Assembly: GCF_023634805.2 (NCBI RefSeq)
Contig: NZ_CP106882.1
Span: forward strand, 434,001 to 498,000
Source of the DNA: Comamonas endophytica
GTDB lineage: Bacteria > Pseudomonadota > Gammaproteobacteria > Burkholderiales > Burkholderiaceae_C
DNA: 64,000 bases
Reading direction: 5' to 3'
This document shows, piece by piece, positions 28,076 through 38,278 of this stretch; positions within the stretch are counted from its first letter, which is position 1; each line of letters begins with the position of its first letter. Made by a program: the position numbers and the translations under genes. Below the pieces are notes generated by a model that saw nothing but the letters and a program-made list of their open reading frames with translations, ran no database searches and was not told the DNA's origin.

Positions 28076-29609
28076 ACGCCCCCGCCTGTTCCAGCTTGAA
28101 CACGCTCACGGCCGTGGACAGTCCAACCGCCTGGTTGCTGAGCAACTGCGCCGCGGCCACCGATTCCTCGACCAGCGCCGCGTTCTGCTGAGTGGCCTGG
28201 TCCATGTGGGCCACCGACTGGTTGATCTGGGCGATGCCCGCGCCCTGCTCGCTGCTGGCCGCGCTGATCTCGCCCACCATCTCGGTCACGCGCTGGACGC
28301 TGGTGACGACTTCGCGCATGGTCACGCCCGCCTGCTCGACCAGGGTGGTGCCGGAGCCGACCTTGGCCACCGAGTCGTCGATCAGTGTCTTGATCTCCTT
28401 GGCGGCGGCGGCCGAGCGCTGGGCCAGGCTGCGTACTTCGCTGGCGACCACCGCGAAGCCGCGGCCCTGGTCGCCGGCGCGTGCCGCTTCCACCGCGGCG
28501 TTCAGCGCCAGGATGTTGGTCTGGAAGGCGATGCCGTCGATGACGCTGATGATGTCGACGATCTTGCGCGACGAGGCGTTGATCGAGCCCATGGTGTCCA
28601 CCACCTGGTCGACCACGGCGCCACCCTTCACGGCGATGCCCGAAGCCGACAGCGCCAGCTGGTTGACCTGCTGGGCGTTCTGCGCGTTCTGCTGCACGGT
28701 CGAGGTCAGCTCCTCCATGGCGCTGGCGGTCTCCTGCAGGGCGCCGGCCTGGGCCTCGGTGCGGTTGGCCAGGTTGTGGTTGCCGGTGGCGATCTCGGCC
28801 GAGGCGGTGGTGATGGTGTCGGTGCTGGCGCGCACCTGGGCCACCATGCGCGCCAGGTTGTCGCGCATGGTCTGGATGGCGAACAGCAGGCTGGTGCGGT
28901 CCTTGGGGTCTGTGGCCACCTGCACCGTGAGGTCGCCGCCTGCGATCCGCGTCACGATGTCGGCTGCGTACTGCGGCTCCCCGCCCAGCTGCCGCACCAC
29001 CGCGCGCAACATGCTCCATGCCATGCCGGCAATCACCAGCATCAGCATGCCGCCGATGGCCAGCAGTATCGCGGTGTTGTGCCAGAAGGCGTCGTCGATG
29101 TCGTCGATGTAATCGCCAAAGCCGATGGTCCAGTCCCACGGAGCGAACTTGACCACGGCATAAAGCTTGTCGACCTCCTCCTTGGCGCCAGGCCGCGTGC
29201 CCTTGGCCACCACGGTGCCGATGGCCTTGCCCTCCAGCGCCGCGCGGTAGCGCACGCCGGCTTCCTTGCCGCCCTTGGCATCGACGATGCCGACCCGCTT
29301 GGGGTTGGGATGCACATAGTTCACGTCATTGGTGAAACCACGCACGAAGAAATACTGATCGCCCTTGATGAAGCTGCCGATGATGCGCTTGCCCTCTTCC
29401 TGGGCGTCGGCACGGCTCATCTTGCCGCTCTGCTCCTGCTTGTGCAGGTTCTCCAGGGCAGCATGGGCCAGGGTGACCAGCCTGGAGAGCTGGGCCGTGC
29501 GCTCCTGCATCATGGACTGGCGCAGGGTTGACAGCGAAACGGCGGCAAGCACCGCCATGCTCAGAAGTGCGACGCTGCATAGCAGCACTATTCGGGTCTG
29601 TAGTTTCAT
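28074..29609 (-). CDS. Methyl-accepting chemotaxis protein with single Cache sensor
   Basis: A 511-residue chemoreceptor. A first helix (residues 8-28) precedes a periplasmic single-Cache (Cache_2 type) domain with [20 protein letters not shown] and [20 protein letters not shown], then a second helix ([18 protein letters not shown]), HAMP, and the signalling domain with [20 protein letters not shown] at the tip. Single-Cache receptors of this layout often sense short carboxylates or amino acids. A sigma28-type -10 element lies 22 bp upstream of the start. It has no NWETF tail. Confidence 0.92.
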   Translation of the reverse strand: MKLQTRIVLLCSVALLSMAVLAAVSLSTLRQSMMQERTAQLSRLVTLAHAALENLHKQEQSGKMSRADAQEEGKRIIGSFIKGDQYFFVRGFTNDVNYVHPNPKRVGIVDAKGGKEAGVRYRAALEGKAIGTVVAKGTRPGAKEEVDKLYAVVKFAPWDWTIGFGDYIDDIDDAFWHNTAILLAIGGMLMLVIAGMAWSMLRAVVRQLGGEPQYAADIVTRIAGGDLTVQVATDPKDRTSLLFAIQTMRDNLARMVAQVRASTDTITTASAEIATGNHNLANRTEAQAGALQETASAMEELTSTVQQNAQNAQQVNQLALSASGIAVKGGAVVDQVVDTMGSINASSRKIVDIISVIDGIAFQTNILALNAAVEAARAGDQGRGFAVVASEVRSLAQRSAAAAKEIKTLIDDSVAKVGSGTTLVEQAGVTMREVVTSVQRVTEMVGEISAASSEQGAGIAQINQSVAHMDQATQQNAALVEESVAAAQLLSNQAVGLSTAVSVFKLEQAGA

Positions 29610-29630
29610 GCAAAGCCTTCGAAAAAGCTG

Positions 29631-29638
29631 TTATCGGC
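29631..29638 (-). promoter_or_regulatory. Sigma28-type -10 element
   Basis: GCCGATAA on the minus strand is an exact match to the flagellar sigma28 (FliA) -10 element and is just upstream of the chemoreceptor start. The expected TAAA -35 is not present at the ideal spacing (CTGCAG instead), so the promoter is only half supported. Confidence 0.4.
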
Positions 29639-29851
29639 CGGCGGCCGTGAAACTGCAGCGTTAAGTGTCGTGTAGGCGTCATAACAGGCGAAACTCGGCG
29701 AGGCCATGGAACCGGGCCTGGGGCCAAGGCAGCGGATCAGCTGTTCAGGGCTGTAGCCCAAGCATCCCACCTGGAGACAGGCCTATCCTGACGAGAGACT
29801 GTATAAAGAAACAGTACAATCTGTTCTTGCCAGCTTCAAACAAGTCCAGAC

Positions 29852-30343
29852 ATGTCAGCAGAACCCGAGCACGAAGACGTCTCCATCTTCGAAGACCGCC
29901 TTTGGCACCACAAGGGCTGGGAAGCCCGCGTCATCAAGAACGAAGACGACGATGGCTGGGCCGTGGCGATGACCCAGGACGGCCAGGCGGAACCCGCTCT
30001 GGTCGGCCCATGGACCATGGGCCGCGACAAGAAGAGCCCCAAGCCGCTGGATATGTCGGCCTTCAACACGCTGGTGAAGACCGCCAGTGAAGTCATTCGC
30101 CGCAATGAGCAGCACCAGGCGGCGCTGTTGCACAAGGCCATCGAGATCGAACATCGCGGATTGCGTGTGACGGTGGCGCTCGATATCGAGCCCGATGAGG
30201 AAAACCCCTCCGCCACGCTCACCGCCACCGCGACGGACGGCAGCCAGTTGGCCAGAATTGGAGTCCGGCCGGACCATAGCCTCACCCGTGCGTCCGCGCA
30301 GCGCTGGGCAGACGCAGGCTACCCGCGTGTCCGCGAGGACTAG
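29852..30343 (+). CDS. Hypothetical acidic protein
   Basis: 163 residues, soluble, rich in Asp and Glu at the N-terminus (MSAEPEHEDVSIFEDRLWHH). It has GWAVAMTQDGQAEPALVGPW in the first half and a helical centre (FNTLVKTASEVIRRNEQHQA). I do not recognise a family. Codon use matches its neighbours. The start at 29852 lacks a strong ribosome site, but the whole frame has the third-position GC bias of a real gene. It stands alone between a chemoreceptor and a DUF2141 gene. Confidence 0.65.
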   Translation: MSAEPEHEDVSIFEDRLWHHKGWEARVIKNEDDDGWAVAMTQDGQAEPALVGPWTMGRDKKSPKPLDMSAFNTLVKTASEVIRRNEQHQAALLHKAIEIEHRGLRVTVALDIEPDEENPSATLTATATDGSQLARIGVRPDHSLTRASAQRWADAGYPRVRED

Positions 30344-30552
30344 CATCGCAGCAAGGGCCTTGGCTTCGGCCGTTCATGGCGTCTTGTTCGAGCGCCTCGA
30401 AGCAGCCAGGCTGGTGAAGCCTGCGCGCCCTCACGATGCGGCCGATGCCGGCCGCAGCCGTGTATAACGCGGCGGTGCACTGGCTGGGCAGGAATTCCCA
30501 TGCCGGCGGCAGCAGCGACTACAACGAAGATGGATACCCAGCAAAGGTACGT

Positions 30553-31089
30553 ATGCGCATCGAACCAGCAAAACCAGCCCCGATCATTCCGCCAGATTCG
30601 ACATCGCGATGTGTGGACGGCAAGGGATTCACCGAACCATCCATTTCCCGCGAGAAAAAGCGCGGCAGGCTGGCCGCCCGATGGGGGTTGGCACTGGCCC
30701 TCATCAGCGGCGGCATCGCGCCAGCGTTCGCGGCAGACCTGCAGCTGAACATCGACAACGTGCCCACGGTGCCGAGCCGCATGTATGTGGCGCTCTATGA
30801 CAGCGCCGAATCCATGAAGGCGAACAAGCCGCTGGCCACCAGGATCGTCGATGTGACCGGCAATCAGACCGTCGTGGTTTTTCCAGCGCTTGCCACCGGC
30901 ACCTACGCGTTCGTGGCCTTTGCCGACGAGAACTCCAACGGAGAACTCGACACCAATTTCATCGGCATTCCCACCGAGCGCTATGGCTTCTCCAACAATG
31001 CCATGGGATTGATGGGCCCGCCGGGTTTCGATGCGGCGTCGGTACGGGTCGAACATGAGCCGAAGACCATCAGCATCAAGCTGCGCTAG
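30553..31089 (+). CDS. DUF2141 domain periplasmic protein
   Basis: 178 residues. After a positively charged lead (EKKRGRLAARWG) a signal segment ends at APAFA, and the mature part is one DUF2141 domain: LQLNIDNVPTVPSRMYVALY, GTYAFVAFADENSNGELDTN and GIPTERYGFSNNAMGLMGPP. The DENSNGELD loop looks like a calcium-binding turn. The family is exported and of unknown function. I start at 30553, which has AAAGG upstream; this leaves an unusually long N-terminal region before the signal, so a later start near the hydrophobic core is possible. Confidence 0.75.
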   Translation: MRIEPAKPAPIIPPDSTSRCVDGKGFTEPSISREKKRGRLAARWGLALALISGGIAPAFAADLQLNIDNVPTVPSRMYVALYDSAESMKANKPLATRIVDVTGNQTVVVFPALATGTYAFVAFADENSNGELDTNFIGIPTERYGFSNNAMGLMGPPGFDAASVRVEHEPKTISIKLR

Positions 31090-31247
31090 GCGCGCAGGGA
31101 TACCGCGCCGTGTTCGAGCGCATGAGCGGGGTGCATGGATTCCCGGGGCAGAACTGCTGCCGGGGCGCGGCCTGCGGCATGCATGACATGCCATGCCAAT
31201 CCTGCTGAGAGCTGGATGCCCATACCAACCACCCACCGCGCCCCAGC

Positions 31248-32540
<1,293 letters not shown>

Positions 32541-32710
32541 TCGCTGGACGGAACCAGGGAGTGCCTTGCGTGCTTGCAGGATTGCGGTCGCGCAGACATG
32601 GGATCTCACGGACAACCCCGTCTATATGGTGGTCGGCTTCTCCCACCTCGGCATCGGCCGGCATGCCGCCGATTTCTTCTCGGAGCTCGGTCTGCAGGTG
32701 TTCCCTTGCG

Positions 32711-32875
32711 TTACGGCGTGGTCTTTTTCTCTCCGTGCCTCAGGGGGCCGGTCGGCGAGCCGTTGCCCTTGTCTGCGGACTTCTTCACCGCATCCTCTCC
32801 GGCGCTGGACTTCGAATGGGTGCTCTTCGTCGAATGGGCTTTGCCGCCCTTGGAGTCTTTGGTCGATTGAGGCAT
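32711..32875 (-). CDS. Small Lys/Ser-rich hypothetical protein
   Basis: A 54-residue frame starting MPQSTKDSKGGKAHSTKSTH and ending HGEKKTTP before TAA. It is basic and disordered, with repeated K-S/T motifs. A good ribosome site, AAGGAAG, lies 7 bp before the ATG. The composition resembles small basic stress-linked proteins (for example KGG-type), but I do not assign a family. It is too short for routine gene finders. Confidence 0.5.
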   Translation of the reverse strand: MPQSTKDSKGGKAHSTKSTHSKSSAGEDAVKKSADKGNGSPTGPLRHGEKKTTP

Positions 32876-33016
32876 ATGGCTTCCTTGTGCGCTGCGGATT
32901 CAGCCACTCCAATTTCGAGGAACCTGCCCGCCGGCGATGTAGGACTCGAGGATGTGATCCGGCAGGCCCTGCGCGCATGGCTCGGGGTTGACGCCGAGCG
33001 GTTCAAAAGCCGCTGT

Positions 33017-33643
33017 TCAGCGCCTGCGCCATGCGCTTGCCAGCCAGGGCTGCTGCTCCATAGGCAGGCCCGCTGGGCGGTAGAAATGCTCCAGTTCCTC
33101 GAAACCGGCGGCCGTCATGAAGGCGCGCCAGGTCGGCCAGTCGTGGAACGCGCCATAGCGCTCGCCGTTCCAGCCCTCCTGGCCATTGCCGCGCGGGTTC
33201 GAGCTGAACAGCACGCCGGCCGGCCGCAGGCAGGCGTGCAGCTGCCGCAGCACCCGAGGCAGCACCTGGCTGGGCACATGGAACAGCACGGCATTGGCAA
33301 ACACGCCGTCGAAGCGCTGCGCGGGCAGGTCAAGCTGCAGAAAGCTCTGCTCCAGTACCTCGCAGCCGCTGTGGGCACGTGCCATCGCCGCCAGGTTGTG
33401 CGCGCCCTCCAGGCCCATGGGCCGGTGGCCCAGCGCCTTGAAGGTGCGCAGGTCGCGCCCCGGGCCGCAGCCGAAATCCAGCAGGTCGAAGGGCGGTGGC
33501 ACGGCGATGTGCCTGAGCAGCGCCGCGACGTTCTGGCTGACGTCGTGGTCGCGCGTGCCTTCCCAGAAGCTTTGGGCGTTGTGCTCATAGTGCGCCAGGG
33601 TGCGCGCGGCGATTTGCCGCAGGTCTTCGGAGCTCTCGGTCAT
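33017..33643 (-). CDS. Class I SAM-dependent methyltransferase
   Basis: 208 residues. Motif I is LLDFGCGPGRDLRTF at about residues 55-69, followed by a second strand with GLEGAHNLAAMA and the post-motif DGVFANAVLFHVP. This is the Methyltransf_11/25 fold of small-molecule methylases. The start at 33643 (MTESSEDLRQ) gives a normal N-terminal helix. Substrate unknown. It is followed on the minus strand by the small Lys-rich gene. Confidence 0.88.
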   Translation of the reverse strand: MTESSEDLRQIAARTLAHYEHNAQSFWEGTRDHDVSQNVAALLRHIAVPPPFDLLDFGCGPGRDLRTFKALGHRPMGLEGAHNLAAMARAHSGCEVLEQSFLQLDLPAQRFDGVFANAVLFHVPSQVLPRVLRQLHACLRPAGVLFSSNPRGNGQEGWNGERYGAFHDWPTWRAFMTAAGFEELEHFYRPAGLPMEQQPWLASAWRRR

Positions 33644-33759
33644 GCCGCATCATTGCACAGGAAGCGGTAGCGCAAGCCATATGCCCCGCCAGGCAGGCCC
33701 TGCCTTCATGGCATCCCGTGAGCGGATGCGCCCGGGACGCGATGCGCGGGCACGCTCCG

Positions 33760-34587
33760 CTAGCGAAACCGCACCGCAAGGCGCGACAGCGGCGAGGAAA
33801 AGCGCGCCTCCCAGCTCTCTCCTGCCGCCACCGGCCAGGCATCCGTCCAGGTCCCCGTGGTCACGACATCGCCGGCCTGCAAGGCGGGCGCGCCGGGACA
33901 GCTGCGCAGTTCGCGGACGAAATGCAGCAGCGCGTGCAGCGGGCCATCGAGCACGGCAGCGCCTGTGCCGCTGTCGATGCCGCGCCCGTCCTTCACCAGC
34001 TCCACCTGCGCTTCGGACAGAAGCTTCTCGAGCGCCGCCCCGTCGGCCGCCAGCGCCCGCACCGGAATCCGTGGTCCGACCAGAAGACGCGCATGCAGCC
34101 CGCCATCCGCCACCGGATCGCTGGCGCTGGCAAAGCGCCAGTCGGGCTGATGGGACTGCACGATCTCGATGCCCGGCGCCACCCATTCGATGCTCTCGAA
34201 CAGGGCCTGGATGCTCAGGTCCTGAGGCGGCGCCGAGCGCAGGCAGACGACCGCTTCGGGCTCGATGCGCGGCTCCATCGTCCCCCCCAGGTCAAGCGTG
34301 CCCTCGCCCGCGCAAAAAACCAGCGTGCTGTCATAGATGCTTCCCCAGATCGGCGCGAACACCTGGTAGCGGCTCCAGATGCCCCGGTTGGTGAAGCCGA
34401 TCTTGAAGCCGCGCGGCTGCTCGCCGCGGGCGACGCGCAGGGCGCGCACTTCGAGCTGCCGTTGATAGGCTGCCGCCAGGCTCAGATCCGTCGGGCCGGG
34501 CCAGTAGCTGGCTTCGTCGCTGTGGCGCAGAAGCCGGGACGGCTGCTGCCAATCCGCGGGCGATGGAAGGGCGGAAGAAGAATTCAT
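33760..34587 (-). CDS. 2-keto-4-pentenoate hydratase family protein
   Basis: 275 residues with the MhpD/fumarylacetoacetate hydrolase-type fold: a conserved GFKIGFTNRGIWSRYQV segment, then EPRIEPEAVVCL with the metal-binding Glu pair, and GDVVTTGTWTDAWPV at the end. Such enzymes hydrate 2-hydroxypenta-2,4-dienoate in aromatic meta-cleavage or decarboxylate related keto acids. I start at 34587 (MNSSSALPS) with AAAGG upstream; the longer frame overlaps the small membrane gene. No other aromatic pathway genes are adjacent. Confidence 0.82.
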   Translation of the reverse strand: MNSSSALPSPADWQQPSRLLRHSDEASYWPGPTDLSLAAAYQRQLEVRALRVARGEQPRGFKIGFTNRGIWSRYQVFAPIWGSIYDSTLVFCAGEGTLDLGGTMEPRIEPEAVVCLRSAPPQDLSIQALFESIEWVAPGIEIVQSHQPDWRFASASDPVADGGLHARLLVGPRIPVRALAADGAALEKLLSEAQVELVKDGRGIDSGTGAAVLDGPLHALLHFVRELRSCPGAPALQAGDVVTTGTWTDAWPVAAGESWEARFSSPLSRLAVRFR

Positions 34588-34648
34588 GGCGGGCCTTTGC
34601 TGTGGATGACCGAGGGTATCCGATGCCTGGAAGCCCCGGCGGGATCCA

Positions 34649-34912
34649 TCACGGCAAGCGCAGGTCCATGCCGAGCATGCTGGCAAGCCCGAAGGTGGCG
34701 AGCCCCAGGCCCAGGATCGCCAGCATGAAGATGCCAGCCACCTTGCCCCCCGCGCGCAGCACCGTGCGCCGGTCCGCTCCTTTGTTGCCTTGGTCGTAAT
34801 GCCACTTGACGGCAAAGAACATGCATGTGGCCAGAATGAGCACCTTGAAGGCGACGAAGATTACCGGGACCCAATCGATCATTTCGAGAATTTCCAACCT
34901 GTGACTTGACAT
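34649..34912 (-). CDS. Small hypothetical membrane protein
   Basis: 87 residues with two hydrophobic helices, VPVIFVAFKVLILATCMFFAV and GIFMLAILGLGLATFGLASM, separated by a basic loop (KWHYDQGNKGADRR). Not recognised as a named family. An internal ATG at 34882 (MIDWVPV) is an alternative start. It lies 61 bp upstream of the hydratase gene on the same strand and divergent from the MocR-type regulator. Confidence 0.6.
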   Translation of the reverse strand: MSSHRLEILEMIDWVPVIFVAFKVLILATCMFFAVKWHYDQGNKGADRRTVLRAGGKVAGIFMLAILGLGLATFGLASMLGMDLRLP

Positions 34913-35056
34913 TGTCCATCGTGAGGAGCACGACCCTGCACGAGAGCGGCGAAACGTAAGCGGCTGCCATGCATGGATGGTGCTGCTGCCGGTTCGGGGA
35001 CATACTACTTAAAAGCAATTTCCATACATCAAGCCCAAAAACTGCGGTCGAAAACC

Positions 35057-36439
35057 ATGCAAGATGAGCATTTGCCTACCTGGCTGTCGCGATTGTCCGT
35101 GCGGGGCGGACCACGCTTCCTGCAGATCGCGGATGCGTTGCAGGCGGCGGTGGCGAACGGATCGCTGCGGCCGGGGGACCGACTGCCTGCGCAGCGCCAG
35201 CTGGCAGCGCAGCTGGACCTCGACCTGACGACCATCACGCGCGCCTACGATGAGGCCCGACGCCGCCACCTGCTGGAGGGCCGCGGCGCCCGCGGCACCT
35301 ATGTCGCGGCGCCCAAGGTCGAATTGACCTCGGTCCTCGACCTGGGCATGAACACGCCGCCGCCGCCCGACGGCGTGGATTTCGACGATCTGTTGAAACA
35401 GGGAGTGTCCCAGGTATTGATGCGGGCAGATGCCCACCTGCTGATGACCTACCACCTGGGCGGGGGCAGCGACTCCGACCGCAAGGCGGGAGCCAGATGG
35501 CTCGAGCCGATGTTTGGCGCCCTGGATCATCGGGAGGTGGTCGTCTGTCCGGGTGCGCAGGCGGCGATTGCCGCGTTGATCCTTGCATTGACGGAGCCTG
35601 GCGACGTGATCCTGGCGGAGCCTGCCACCTATCCCGGCCTGCTTGCCGCAGCGGCCCAGTTCGGCCGGCGCAGCGTTGCGGTGGAAGCGGACGCGCACGG
35701 GATGGTGCCCGAGGCGCTCGAGCAAGCCTGCCGCCAGCACCAGCCCGGGCTCGTCTACCTCAATCCGACATTGCAGAACCCGACCGCGGTCACCATCGGA
35801 GAACGCCGGCGCAAGGAGCTCGCCGGCGTCGCGCAACGCTGCAATGCACGCATCGTCGAGGACGATCCCTACTGGCTGCTTGCCGAGGCCCCGCCCCCAC
35901 CCATTGCCACGCTGGCGCCGGAACGCGTGTATTACATCTCGACGCTGTCGAAATGCCTGACGCCCGGCCTGCGTGTCGCCTTCGTGCTGATGCGCGAGCC
36001 GCACGAACGCGAACGTTTCCTGGCCGCGCTGCGATCGTTTGCGCTGATGGCCGCGCCCTTGACGGCCGCACTGGCCACGCAGTGGATCTTCGATGGCTCG
36101 GCCGGCGCTTTGATGGAGGGCGTGCGCAAGGAGGCGCGCCTGCGCCACCGCATGGCCCGGGATATCCTGGCGGGGCGCTACAGCGGCGCTGGCGACGGCC
36201 TGCATGCATGGCTCGAGTTGCCGGGGTACTGGAATTCCTCGCAGCTCGCGCGCGCAGCCGGCAGCGAGGGCATAGCCGTCACGCCGGCGCAGGCGTTCGC
36301 CAACGGCAGCGCATCGGTGAATGCCATCCGGATCTCCCTGGGCAGCATCAAGGACCGCGCACGCCTGCAGGCGGGTCTGCAACGGCTGTCCCATCTGCTG
36401 GCGCGGCGGCCCGAGCCGTTCGGCGCCGCGGTGGTTTAA
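35057..36439 (+). CDS. MocR/GabR-type regulator (GntR HTH fused to aminotransferase fold)
   Basis: 460 residues. The first 70 are a GntR winged helix (LQIADALQAAVANGSLRPGD, RQLAAQLDLDLTTITRAYDE), followed by a full fold-type I aminotransferase domain. The PLP lysine is in YYISTLSKCLTPG. These proteins sense a PLP adduct and regulate amino acid or vitamin B6 genes. I choose the ATG at 35057 (MQDEHLPTWL) rather than the upstream GTG at 34973, whose extra residues have no family match. No ribosome site is obvious at either. Target unknown. Confidence 0.85.
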   Translation: MQDEHLPTWLSRLSVRGGPRFLQIADALQAAVANGSLRPGDRLPAQRQLAAQLDLDLTTITRAYDEARRRHLLEGRGARGTYVAAPKVELTSVLDLGMNTPPPPDGVDFDDLLKQGVSQVLMRADAHLLMTYHLGGGSDSDRKAGARWLEPMFGALDHREVVVCPGAQAAIAALILALTEPGDVILAEPATYPGLLAAAAQFGRRSVAVEADAHGMVPEALEQACRQHQPGLVYLNPTLQNPTAVTIGERRRKELAGVAQRCNARIVEDDPYWLLAEAPPPPIATLAPERVYYISTLSKCLTPGLRVAFVLMREPHERERFLAALRSFALMAAPLTAALATQWIFDGSAGALMEGVRKEARLRHRMARDILAGRYSGAGDGLHAWLELPGYWNSSQLARAAGSEGIAVTPAQAFANGSASVNAIRISLGSIKDRARLQAGLQRLSHLLARRPEPFGAAVV

Positions 36440-36527
36440 CCTGTGCATCCTCCAGCAGTTCTCCCGATGCGGTCGCACAGGGGTTTGCTGCCGCGCCCCT
36501 GCCGTCCAAAAAACCCAAGGAGATGAC

Positions 36528-38186
36528 GTGAGCCTGTCCCTTCTGAGCCGCTACGCTTTTTTTGCCGGGTGCGTGGTATTCAGCCTTGCCAGCCTGCCCT
36601 TTCTCGCTTCCAGCGCTATCTGGCCCCTCACGCTGATCACCAGCCTGTTGAGCCTGCTGGGCCTGTTCGATCTGCTGCAGCGCACCCATGCCGTGCGGCG
36701 CAACTACCCCATCCTGGGCAACATCCGCTACCTGTTCGAAGGCGTGCGGCCGGAGATCCGCCAGTACCTGCTCGAGTCCGACAGCGACGCCCTGCCCTTC
36801 TCGCGCGCCCAGCGCTCGCTGGTCTATTCGCGGGCGAAGAACGAGACCTCCGACAAGCCCTTCGGCACGCTGGTCGATGTCTACCAGTCGGGCTTCGAGT
36901 TCATCAGCCACTCCATGCGCCCAGCGCCTCTGAGCGACCCGGACAGCTTTCGCGTCACCATCGGCGGCCCGCAGTGCACGCAGCCCTACTCGGCCTCGGT
37001 GTTCAATATCTCGGCTATGAGCTTCGGCTCGCTCAGCGCCAACGCCATCCGGGCCCTCAACCAGGGCGCCAGGCAAGGCAATTTCGCCCATGACACGGGC
37101 GAAGGCAGCATCAGCCCCTACCATCGCGAGCATGGCGGCGACCTGATCTGGGAGCTGGGCAGCGGCTACTTCGGCTGCCGCACCGCGGATGGACAATTCG
37201 ACCCCGAGCGCTTTGCCGAGCAGGCGCGCTCGCCGCAGGTGCGCATGATCGAGATCAAGATGAGCCAGGGTGCCAAGCCCGGCCATGGCGGCATCCTGCC
37301 CAAGCACAAGATCACCGTCGAGATCGCAGAGACCCGCGGCATCCCGATGGGCCAGGATTGCGTCTCGCCCTCGAGCCACAGCGCATTTTCCACCCCGCTG
37401 GAGATGGTGCGGTTCATCGACCGGTTGAGGACCCTGTCCGGAGGCAAGCCGGTGGGCTTCAAGTTCTGCCTGGGCCATCCCTGGGAGTTCATGGGCATCG
37501 CCAAGGCCATGCTGGAGACCGGCATCTACCCGGACTTCATCGTCGTGGATGGCAAGGAAGGCGGCACGGGCGCCGCGCCGGTCGAATTCACCGACCACAT
37601 CGGCGTGCCCATGCGCGAAGGCCTGCTGTTCGTGCACAACACGCTGGTCGGGCTGAACCTGCGCGACAAGATCAAGCTCGGCGCCAGCGGCAAGATCGTC
37701 AGCGCCTTCGACATCGCCAGCGTGCTGGCCATCGGCGCCGACTGGTGCAATTCCGCGCGCGGCTTCATGTTCGCCATCGGCTGCATACAGTCGCAAAGCT
37801 GCCATACCAACAAATGCCCGACGGGCGTGGCGACCCAGGACCTGCTGCGCCAGCGCGCGCTGGTGGTGCCGGACAAGGCGGCGCGGGTGTTCAACTTCCA
37901 CCGCAACACCCTCAGGGCGCTGGCCGAGATGCTGGCCGCCGCGGGCCTCGAGCATCCCTCGCAGCTGAAGGCCAAGCATCTGGTGCGGCGCATGTCGGCG
38001 ACCGAAGTCAAGCTGTTCTCGCAGCTGCATGTGTTCCTCAAGCCCGGAGAGCTGCTGACGGGGGAAGTCGAGGGCGAGTTCTATGCGCGCATGTGGCAGC
38101 TGGCGCGTGCCGACAGCTTCGAGCCCCACAGCGAAGGCGCCGAGGCGGACCCGCGCCGTCCTGCAGACGCCCTCGAGCCCGCATGA
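36528..38186 (+). CDS. Membrane-anchored FMN-binding glutamate synthase family protein
   Basis: 552 residues. Two N-terminal helices (AFFAGCVVFSLASLPFLA, LITSLLSLLGLFDLL) anchor it, and the rest is the GltB synthase domain: NISAMSFGSLSANAIRALNQ, KPGHGGILPKHKIT, and the 3Fe-4S cysteines in CIQSQSCHTNKCPTG. It lacks the glutamine amidotransferase domain, so it is not a complete glutamate synthase; related membrane forms are of uncertain function. A strong AAGGAG at 36516 places the start at the GTG at 36528. The gene lies 88 bp after the MocR gene and may be regulated by it. Confidence 0.88.
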   Translation: MSLSLLSRYAFFAGCVVFSLASLPFLASSAIWPLTLITSLLSLLGLFDLLQRTHAVRRNYPILGNIRYLFEGVRPEIRQYLLESDSDALPFSRAQRSLVYSRAKNETSDKPFGTLVDVYQSGFEFISHSMRPAPLSDPDSFRVTIGGPQCTQPYSASVFNISAMSFGSLSANAIRALNQGARQGNFAHDTGEGSISPYHREHGGDLIWELGSGYFGCRTADGQFDPERFAEQARSPQVRMIEIKMSQGAKPGHGGILPKHKITVEIAETRGIPMGQDCVSPSSHSAFSTPLEMVRFIDRLRTLSGGKPVGFKFCLGHPWEFMGIAKAMLETGIYPDFIVVDGKEGGTGAAPVEFTDHIGVPMREGLLFVHNTLVGLNLRDKIKLGASGKIVSAFDIASVLAIGADWCNSARGFMFAIGCIQSQSCHTNKCPTGVATQDLLRQRALVVPDKAARVFNFHRNTLRALAEMLAAAGLEHPSQLKAKHLVRRMSATEVKLFSQLHVFLKPGELLTGEVEGEFYARMWQLARADSFEPHSEGAEADPRRPADALEPA

Positions 38187-38278
38187 AGCCGTTGGCCGCC
38201 CCGATGGCGGCCGGATGGCAACGACAGGGGCCATCCTGGGCAATACTTGCATAACTACAAGCAAAGGAGACTGATCCC

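Noticed and set aside
32900..33016. Open frame downstream of the methyltransferase stop reading PLGVNPEPCAQGLPDHILES
   Set aside because: It looks gene-like but has no start codon and is only reachable by read-through of the methyltransferase TGA; kept out as unsupported.
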